Source: Symsagittifera roscoffensis (taxonomy: Eukaryota > Xenacoelomorpha > Acoela > Convolutidae). From it: DNA of 62,000 nucleotides. Shown one piece after another: positions 53,001-62,000 of the stretch. A program made the position numbers and the translations under genes. The notes below the pieces were generated by a model. It made no database searches. It saw nothing but the letters and a program-made list of their open reading frames with translations, and was not told the origin of the DNA. Position 1 is the first letter of the stretch, and each line of letters starts with the position of its first letter. Where the stretch lies: the NCBI RefSeq assembly GCF_963678635.1, contig NC_087062.1, positions 48,580,552 through 48,642,551 of the forward strand. The letters run 5' to 3'.

Positions 53001-56000
53001 TGGGGATAGAGGTGGGGCTCTTTATGTATAAAATGAAATCAAAATGATAACAAAAAAGAGAAACAAAGGATTACGTAGCACCAAATTCTGTAACAGACGA
53101 AAGTCTTAACAAATAGAAAACCATTTTGACAGTGTCTTTATTGGCCCAGCAGATAAACAAGTTTTTTGAGGCAATATTAACAAAAACTTCTCTAATAAAA
53201 CAGGTAAAACAAGAATACAAGTAACACAAGGGTTGCTCTCGCTCAAATAGGTTTAGTGGTGTGGCCCTTATACATAAAATGCAATCAAAATAATAAAAAC
53301 AAAAAAAATAAACAAAGGAATACTTAGCACCAAATTCTTTAACAGACGAAAATCTTAATAAAAAGAAAGCCATTTTGACAGTATCTTTATTGACCCAGCA
53401 GATGAACAAGTTTTCGAGGCAATATTATCAAAGACTTCTCTAAAAAAAACAAGTAAAACAAGGATACAAGTAACACAAGGAATGCGCTCGCTCGAATGGG
53501 GGTGGAGGCGTGGCTCTTTATGTATAAAATGAAATCAAAATAATAACAAAAAAAAAGAAACAAAGGATTACGTAGCACCAAATTCTGTAACAGACGAAAG
53601 TCTTAACAAATAGAAAACCATTTTGACAGTATCTTTATTGGCCCAGCAGATGAACAAGTTTTCGAGGCAATATTATCAAAGACTTTTCTAAAAAAAAAAC
53701 AAGTAAAACAAGGATACAAGTAACACAAGGGTTGCGCTCGCTCGAATGGGGATAGAGGTGGGGCTCTTTATGTATAAAATGAAATCAAAATGATAACAAA
53801 AAAAAAGAAACAAAGGATTACGTAGCACCAAATTCTGTAACAGACGAAAGTCTTAACAAATAGAAAACCATTTTGACAGTGTCTTTATTGGCCCAGCAGA
53901 TAAACAAGTTTTTTGAGGCAATATTAACAAAAACTTCTCTAATAAAACAGGTAAAACAAGAATACAATTAACACAAGGGTTGCTCTCGCTCGAATAGGGG
54001 TAGAAGAGAAGTGTGGCTCCTTATGTATAAAATGGAATCAAATAATAACAAATATAAGAAACAAAGGAATACGTAGCACCAAATTCTGTAACAAACGAAA
54101 GTCTTAATATATAGAAAACCATTTTGACAGTATATCCATTGGCCCAGCAGATGAACAAGTTTTTCGAGGCAATATTAACAAAGACTTCTCTAATAAAACA
54201 AGTAAAACAAGGGTACAAGTAACACAAGCGTTGCGCTCGCTCGAATAGGGGTAGAGGCGTGGCTCTTTATGTATAAAATGAAATCAAAATTATAATAAAA
54301 AAGAAACAAAGGATTACATAGCACCAAATGCTGTAACAGACGAAAGTCTTAACAAATAGAAAACCATTTTGACAATATTTTCATTGGCCCAGCGGATGAA
54401 CAAGTGTTTGGAGGCAATATTAACAAAGACTTCTCTAATAAGAAAGTAAAACAAGAATACAAGTAACACGAGGGTTGCTCTCGCTCGAATAGGGGTAGAG
54501 GTGGGGCTCTTTATGTATAAAATGAAATCAAAATAATAACAAAAAAAGAAACAAAGGATTACGTAGCATCAAATTCTGTAACAGACGAAAGTCTTAACAA
54601 ATAGAAAACCATTTTGACAGTATCTTTATTGGCCCAGCAGATAAACAAGTTTTTTGAGGCAATATTTACAAAAACTTCACTAATAAAACAGGTAAAACAA
54701 GAATACAAGTAACACAAGGGTTGCTCTCGCTCGAATATGTTTAGTGGTGTGGCCCTTATACATAAAATGCAATCAAAATAATAAAAACAGAAAAAATAAA
54801 CAAAGGGTTACGTAGCACCAAATTCTTTAACAGACGAAAATCTTAATAAAAAGTAAACCATTTTGACAGTATCTTTATTGGCCCAGCAGATGAACAAGTT
54901 TTCGAGGCAATAATATCAAAGACTTCTCTAAAAAAACAAGTAAAACAAGGATACAAGTAACACAAGGGTTGCGCTCGCTCGAATAAAGGTAGAGGTGGGG
55001 CTCTTTATGTATAAAATGAAATCGAAATAATAACAAAAAAAAAGAAACAAAGGATAACGTAGCACCAAATTCTGTAACAGACGAAAATCTTAATAAAAAG
55101 AAAACCATTTTGACAGTATCTTTATTGGCCCATCAGATGAACAAGTTTTCGAGGCAATAATATCAAAGACTTCTCTAAAAAAAACAAGTAAAACAAGGAT
55201 ACAAGTAACACAAGGGTTGCGCTCGCTCGAATAAAGGTAGAGGTGGGGCTCTTTATGTATAAAATGAAATCAAAATAATAACAAAAAAAAGAAACAAAGG
55301 ATAACGTAGCACCAAATTCTGTAACAGACGAAAGTCTTAACAAATAGAAAACCATTTTGACAGTATCTTTATTGGCCCAGCAGATGAACAAATTTTTGAG
55401 GCAATATTATTAAAGACTTCTCTAAAAAAACAAGTAAAACAAGGATACAAGTAACACAAGAGATGCGCTCGCTCGAATGGGGGTGGAGGCATGGCTCTTT
55501 ATGTATAAAATGAAATCAAAATAATAACAAAAAAAAGAAACAAAGGATTACGTAGCACCAAATTCTGTAACAGACGAAAATCTTAATAAAAAGTAAACCA
55601 TTTTGACAGTATCTTTATTGGCCCAGCAGATGAACAAGTTTTCGAGGCAATAATATCAAAGACTTCTCTAAAAAAACAAGTAAAACAAGGATACAAGTAA
55701 CACAAGGGTTGCGCTCGCTCGAATAAAGGTAGAGGTGGGGCTCTTTATGTATAAAATGAAATCGAAATAATAACAAAAAAAAGAAACAAAGGATAACGTA
55801 GCACCAAATTCTGTAACAGACGAAAATCTTAATAAAAAGAAAACAATTTTGACAGTATCTTTATTGGCCCAGCAGATGAACAAGTTTTCGAGGCAATAAT
55901 ATCAAAGACTTCTCTAAAAAAAACAAGTAAAACAAGGATACAAGTAACACAAGGGTTGCGCTCGCTCGAATAAAGGTAGAGGTGGGGCTCTTTATGTATA

Positions 56001-59000
56001 AAATGAAATCAAAATAAAAACAAAAAAAACTTAAAAAAAGAAACACAGGATTATGTGGCACCAAATTCTGTATTAGACGAAAGTCTTAACAAATAGAAAA
56101 CAAATTTGACAGTATATTAATTGGCCCAGCAGATGAACAAATTTTTGAGGCAATATTATTAAAGACTTCTCTAAAAAAACAAGTAAAACAAGGATACAAG
56201 TAACACAAGAGATGCGCTCGCTCGAATGGGGGTGGAGGCATGGCTCTTTATGTATAAAATGAAATCAAAATAATAACAAAAAAAAGAAACAAAGGATTAC
56301 GTAGCACCAAATTCTGTAACAGACGAAAATCTTAATAAAAAGAAAACCATTTTGACAGTATCTTTATTGGCCCAGCAGATGAACAAGTTTTCGAGGCAAT
56401 AATATCAAAGACTTCTCTAAAAAAAACAAGTAAAACAAGGATACAAGTAACACAAGGGTTGCGCTCGCTCGAATAAAGGTAGAGGTGGGGCTCTTTATGT
56501 ATAAAATGAAATCAAAATAATAACAAAAAAAAGAAACAAAGGATAACGTAGCACCAAATTCTGTAACAGACGAAAGTCTTAACAAATAGAAAACCATTTT
56601 GACAGTATCTTCATTGGCCCAGCAGATGAACAAATTTTTGAGGCAATATTATTAAAGACTTCTCTAAAAAAACAAGTAAAACAAGGATACAAGTAACACA
56701 AGAGATGCGCTCGCTCGAATGGGGGTGGAGGCATGGCTCTTTATGTATAAAATGAAATCAAAATAATAACAAAAAAAAGAAACAAAGGATTACGTAGCAC
56801 CAAATTCTGTAACAGACGAAAATCTTAATAAAAAGTAAACCATTTTGACAGTATCTTTATTGGCCCAGCAGATGAACAAGTTTTCGAGGCAATAATATCA
56901 AAGACTTCTCTAAAAAAACAAGTAAAACAAGGATACAAGTAACACAAGGGTTGCGCTCGCTCGAATAAAGGTAGAGGTGGGGCTCTTTATGTATAAAATG
57001 AAATCGAAATAATAACAAAAAAAAGAAACAAAGGATAACGTAGCACCAAATTCTGTAACAGACGAAAATCTTAATAAAAAGAAAACAATTTTGACAGTAT
57101 CTTTATTGGCCCAGCAGATGAACAAGTTTTCGAGGCAATAATATCAAAGACTTCTCTAAAAAAAACAAGTAAAACAAGGATACAAGTAACACAAGGGTTG
57201 CGCTCGCTCGAATAAAGGTAGAGGTGGGGCTCTTTATGTATAAAATGAAATCAAAATAATAACAAAAAAAAAAGAAACAAAGGATAACGTAGCACCAAAT
57301 TCTGTAACAGACGAAAGTCTTAACAAATAGAAAACCATTTTGACAGTATCTTTATTGGCCCAGCAGATGAACAAATTTTTGAGGCAATATTATTAAAGAC
57401 TTCTCTAAAAAAACAAGTAAAACAAGGATACAAGTAACACAAGAGATGCGCTCGCTCGAATGGGGGTGGAGGCGTGGCTCTTTATGTATAAAATGAAATC
57501 AAAATAATAACAAAAAAAAAGAAACAAAGGATTACGTAGCACCAAATTCTGTAACAGACGAAAGTCTTAACAAATAGAAAACCATTTTGACAGTATCTTT
57601 ATTGGCCCAGCAGATGAACAATTTTTTGAGGCAATATTATTAAAGACTTCTCTAAAAAAAACAAAAAAAACAAGGATACAAGTAACACAAGGGTTGCGCT
57701 CGCTCGAATAAAGGTAGAGGTGGGGCTCTTTATGTATAAAATGAAATCAAAATAATAACAAAAAAAAAGAAACAAAGGATAACGTAGCACCAAATTTTGT
57801 AACAGACGAAAGTCTTAACAAATAGAAAACCATTTTGACAGTATCTTTATTGGCCCAGCAGATAAACAAGTTTTTTGAGGCAATATTAACAAAAACTTCT
57901 CTAATAAAACAAGTAAAACAAGAATACAATTAACACAAGGGTTGCTCTCGCTCGAATAGGGGTAGAAGTGTGGCTCTTTATGTATAAAATGGAATCAAAT
58001 AATAACAAAAAAAAGAAACAAAGGAATACGTAGCACCAAATTCTGTAACAGACGAAAGTCTTAATAAATAGAAAACCATTTTGACAGTATATTCATTGGC
58101 CCAGCAGATGAACAAGTTTTCGAGGCAATATTAACAAAGACTTCTCTAATAAAACAAGTAACACAAGCGTTGCGCTCGCTCGAATAGGGGTAGAGGCGTG
58201 GCTCTTTATGTATAAAATGAAATCAAAATTATAATAAAAAAGAAACAAAGGATTACATAGCACCAAATCCTGTAACAGACGAAAGTCTTAACAAATAGAA
58301 AACCATTTTGACAGTATTTTCATTGGCCCAGCAGATGAACAAGTGTTTGGAGGCAATATTAACAAAGACTTCTCTCATAAAAAAAGTAAAACAAGAATAC
58401 AAGTAACACAAGGGTTGCTCTCGCTCGAATAGTGGTAGAGGTTAGGCTCTCTATGTATAAAATGAAAACAAAATAACATTAAAAAAAGAAACAACGGGTT
58501 ACGTAGCATCAAATCCTGTAACAGACGAAAATCTTAACAAATAGAAAACCATTTTGACAGTATCTTTATTGGCCCAGCAGATGAAAAATTTTGTGAGGCA
58601 ATATTAACAAAAACTTCTCTAATAAAACAGGTAAAACAAGAATACAATTAACACAAGGGTTGCTTTTGCTCGAATAGGGGTAGAAGTATGGCTCTTTATG
58701 TATAAAATGGAATCAAATAATAACAAAAAAAAGAAACAAAGGAATACGTAGCACCAAATTCTGTAACAGACGAAAGTATTAATAAAAAGAAAACCATTTT
58801 GACAGTATTTTCATTGGCCCAGCAGATGAACCAGTTTTTCGAGGCAATATTAACAAAGACTTCTCTAATAAAACAAGTAAAACAAGGGTACAAGTAACAA
58901 AAGCGTTGCGCTCGCTCGAAAAGGGGTAGAGGCGTGGCTCTTTATGTATAAAATGAAATCAAAATTATAATAAAAAAGAAACAAAGGATTACATAGCATC

Positions 59001-62000
59001 AAATCCTGTAACAGACGAAAGTCTTTGCAAATAGAAAACCATTTTGACAGTTTTTTCATTGGCCCAGCAGATGAACAAGTGTTTGGAGGCAATATTAACA
59101 AAGACTTCTCTAATAAAAAAAAGTAAAACAAGAATACAAGTAACACAAGGGTTGCTCTCGATCGAATAGTGGTAGAGGTTAGGCTCTTTATGTATAAAAT
59201 GAAATCAAAATAACAACAAAAAAAGAAACAAAGGGTTACGTAGCATCAAATCCTGTAACAGACGAAAATCTTAACGAATAGAAAACCATTTTGACAGTAT
59301 CTTTATTGGCCCAGCAGATGAAAAATTTTGTGAGGCAATATTAACAAAGACTTCTCTAATAAAACAAGTAAAACATGGATACAAAAAACACAAGGGTTGC
59401 TCACGCTCGAATAAGGGTAGAGGTGTGGCTCTTTATTTATAAAATGGAATCAAAATAATAACAAGAAAAAACTTTTAAAAAAAGAAACACAGGATTACGT
59501 GGCACCAAATTCTGTAACAGACGAGAGTCTTAACAAATTGAAAATTATTTTGACAGTATCTTAATTGGCCCAGCAGAAGAACAAGTTTTTTGAGGCAATA
59601 TTAACCAAGACTTCCCTAAAAAAAACAAGGACACAAGTAACACAAGGGTTGCGCTCGCTCGAATAGGGGTAGAGGCGTGGCTCTTTATGTATAAAAAGGA
59701 CAAAAATAATAACAAAATAAGAAACAAAGGATAACGTAGCACCAAATTCTCTAACAGACGAAAATCTTAACAAATAGAAAACCATTTTGACAGTATGCTA
59801 ATCGGCCCAGCAGATGAACAAGTTCTTTGAGGCAATTTTATCAAAGACTTCCCTAAAAAAAAGTAAAACAAGGACACAAATAACACAAGGGTTGCGCTCG
59901 CTCGAATAGGGGTAGAGGCGTGGCTCTTTATGTATAAAAAGGACAAAAATAATAACAAAATAAGAAACAAAGGATTACGTAGCACCAAATTCGGTAACAG
60001 ACGAAAGTCTTAACAAATAGAAAACCATCTTGAAAGTATCTTTATTGACCCAGCAGATGAACAAGTTTTTGAAGCAATATTTACAAAGACTTCTCTAATA
60101 AAACAAGTAAAACAAGGATACTAGTAACACAAGTGTTGCTCTCGCTCGAATAGGGGTAGAGGTGTGGCTCTTTATGTATAAATTGGAATTATAATAATAA
60201 CAAAAAAAAAGAAACAAAGAATTACGATGCACCAAATTTTGTAACAGAAGAAAGTCTTAACAAATAGAAAACCATTTTGACATTATCTTTATTGGCCCAG
60301 CAGATGGAAACATTTTTGAGACAATATTAACAAAGACTTCTCTAATAAAAAAACAAAAAAAACAAGGATACAAGTAAAACAAGGGTTGCGCTCGCTCAAA
60401 TAGGGGTAGAGGCGTGGCTCTTCATGTATAAAAAGGAATCGAAATAATAACAAAAAAAAGAAACAAAGGATTACGTAGCACCAAAGCCTGTAACAGACGA
60501 AAGTCTTAACAAATAAAAAACCATTTTGACAGTATCTTTATTAGCCCAGCAGATGAACAAGTTTTTGGAGGCAATATTAACAAAGACTTCTCTAATAAAA
60601 AAAGAAAAACAAGAGACAAGTAACACAAGGGTTGCTCTCGCTCGAACAGGGGTAGAGATGTGGCTCTTTATGTACAAAATGGAATCAAATTAATAACAAA
60701 AAAAGAAACAAAGGATTACGTAGCACCAAATTCTGTAACAGACGAAAAACTTAACAAATAGAAAACCATTTTGACAGTATGTTTTTTGGCCCAGCAGATG
60801 AACAAGTTTTTTTGAGACAATATTAACAAAAACTTCTCTAATAAAACAGGTAAAACAAGAAGACAAGTAACATAAGGGTTGCTCTCGCCCGAATAGGGGT
60901 AGAGGTGTGGCTCTTTATGTATAAAATGAAATCAAAATTATAACAAAAAAAAGAAAAAAAGGATTACGTAGCACCAAATCCTGTAAAATACAAAAATTTT
61001 AACAAATAGAAAACCATTTTGACAGTATCTTCATTGGCCCACAGATGAACAAGTGTTTGGAGGCAATTTTAACAAAGACTTATCTAATAAAAAAAAGTAA
61101 AACAAGAATACAAGTAACACAAGGGTTGCTCTAGCTCGAACAGGGGTAGAGGTGTGGCTCTTTATGTACAAAATAGAATAAAAAAAATAACAAAAAAAGA
61201 AACAAAGGATTACGTAGTACCAAATTCTGTAACAGACGAAAAACATAACAAATAGAAAACCATTTTGACAGTATCTTTTTTGACCCAGCAGATGAACAAG
61301 TTTTTTGAGACAATATTAACAAAAACTTCTCTAATAAAACAGGTAAAACAAGAACACAAGTAACATAAAGGTGGCTCTCGCTCGAATAGGGGTAGAGGTG
61401 TGGCTCTTTATGTATAAAATGAAATCAAAATTATAACAAAAAAAGAAAAAAAGGATTACGTAGCACCAAATCCTGTAAAATATGAAAGTTTTAACAAATA
61501 GAAAATCATTTTGACTGTATCTTCATTGGCCCACAGATGAACAAAAGTTTGGAAGCAATTTTAACAAAAACTTCTCTAATAAAAAATATAAAACAAGAAC
61601 ACAAGTAACACAAGGGTTGCTGTAGCTCGAACAGCGCTAGAGGTGTGGCTCATTATGTACAAAATAGAATCAAAAAATAACAAAAAAAGAAACAAAGGAT
61701 TACGTAGTACCAAATTTTGTAACAGACGAAAAACATAACAATTAGAAAACCATTTTGACAGTATCTTTATTGGCCCAGCAGTTGAACAAGTTTTTTGAGA
61801 CAATATTAACAAAAACTTCTCTAATAAAACAGGTAAAACAAGAACACCAGTAACATAAGGGTTGCTTTCTCGAATAGGGGTAGAGGTGTGGCTCTTTATG
61901 TATAAAATGAAATCAAAATTATAACAAAAAAAGAAACAAAGGATTACGTAGCACCAAATCCTGTAAAATAGGAAAGTCTTAACAAATAGAAAACCATTTT
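50010..62000. repeat. ~248-bp satellite array (about 48 units, runs off the window)
   Basis: Units contain CTCGCTCGAATAGGGG, then GGCTCTTTATGTATAAAATG, an A-rich stretch, GGATTACGTAGCACCAAATT, CTGTAACAGACGAAAGTCTT, TTTTGACAGTATCTTTATTG and GCCCAGCAGATGAACAAGTT. Spacing is 246-256 bp. Higher-order repeats are evident: 52395-52589 recurs at 53387-53581 (992 bp, four units), and 55122-55883 recurs at 56364-57125 (1242 bp, five units). The minus-strand open frames in the units (FICWANKDTVKMVF and similar) come from the repeat itself. Homogeneity is highest at 52-58 kb. Confidence 0.95.

Noticed and set aside
50541-61812. Hydrophobic minus-strand frames (FICWANKDTVKMVF, FYLFFLEKSL) in the second satellite
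   Set aside because: One per 248-bp unit, broken by unit-to-unit indels. The hydrophobicity follows from T-rich codons on that strand.
50010-62000. TATA-like TTTATGTATAAAATG and a box-B-like GCTCGAATAGG in each 248-bp unit, suggesting promoters
   Set aside because: AT-rich words of this kind are expected. Box B matches poorly and there is no box A or terminator at a sensible distance.

Overview
This is an AT-rich animal (metazoan) window made almost wholly of repeats and mobile elements. I see no bacterial operons and no vertebrate hallmark. Evidence for an animal: spliced coding exons with very short introns (about 63-90 bp), a Ty3/Gypsy-type LTR element, a DNA-polymerase-B element of the Polinton/Maverick kind with long terminal inverted repeats, hAT-like miniature elements, and satellites with higher-order structure. 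I cannot name the species. Many protein calls rest on my recall of families that are abundant in invertebrate genomes, and I could not search a database.

Layout. 1-2830: blocks of a roughly 177-bp repeat. 3115-10330: a roughly 1-kb direct duplication (3115/6411) inside a field of a roughly 360-bp repeat family found in both orientations. 10330-14745: a satellite of 232-bp units, each a dimer of diverged 116-bp halves, with a 7-unit (1623 bp) higher-order repeat. 14887-16843: a spliced gene with a SAM-like N-terminus. 17341-30783: a decayed gene (SET domain, then C2H2 fingers, then an RNase-H-like transposase) split by a young LTR retrotransposon at 17494-26780. 30960-31448: an SGNH-hydrolase-like ORF. 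31560-33460: two tandem-repeat patches. 33502-46663: a Polinton-like element of about 13.2 kb. 46724-49210: a 201-bp duplication, two foldback elements (one holding a tRNA-Arg-like gene) and a hAT-like MITE. About 50000-62000: a 248-bp satellite running off the window.

How the parts work together. The LTR element has two equal-length (1152 bp), apparently identical LTRs, an ATAT target duplication, a primer-binding-site candidate, gag, a protease read by a -1 frameshift, a polypurine tract and an unfamiliar 3' ORF. It has no reverse transcriptase, RNase H or integrase, so it probably moved recently using enzymes supplied in trans. Removing it and one target copy rejoins the SET frame exactly. 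The Polinton-like element reads leftward from a shared promoter into a broken polymerase gene (zinc fingers, OTU-like domain, exonuclease, palm) and rightward into small ORFs: one that may be winged-helix, a two-TM protein, a PC4-like protein, one unknown and a second zinc finger. The shared promoter is an exact 60-bp array with seven TGACGTCA (CRE) palindromes, bracketed by inverted CCAATCAG boxes. I found no capsid, packaging ATPase or integrase in it.

The most promising leads are the gag-pro-only LTR element with its textbook slippery site, the SET/zinc-finger/transposase element, and the CRE-driven Polinton-like element.
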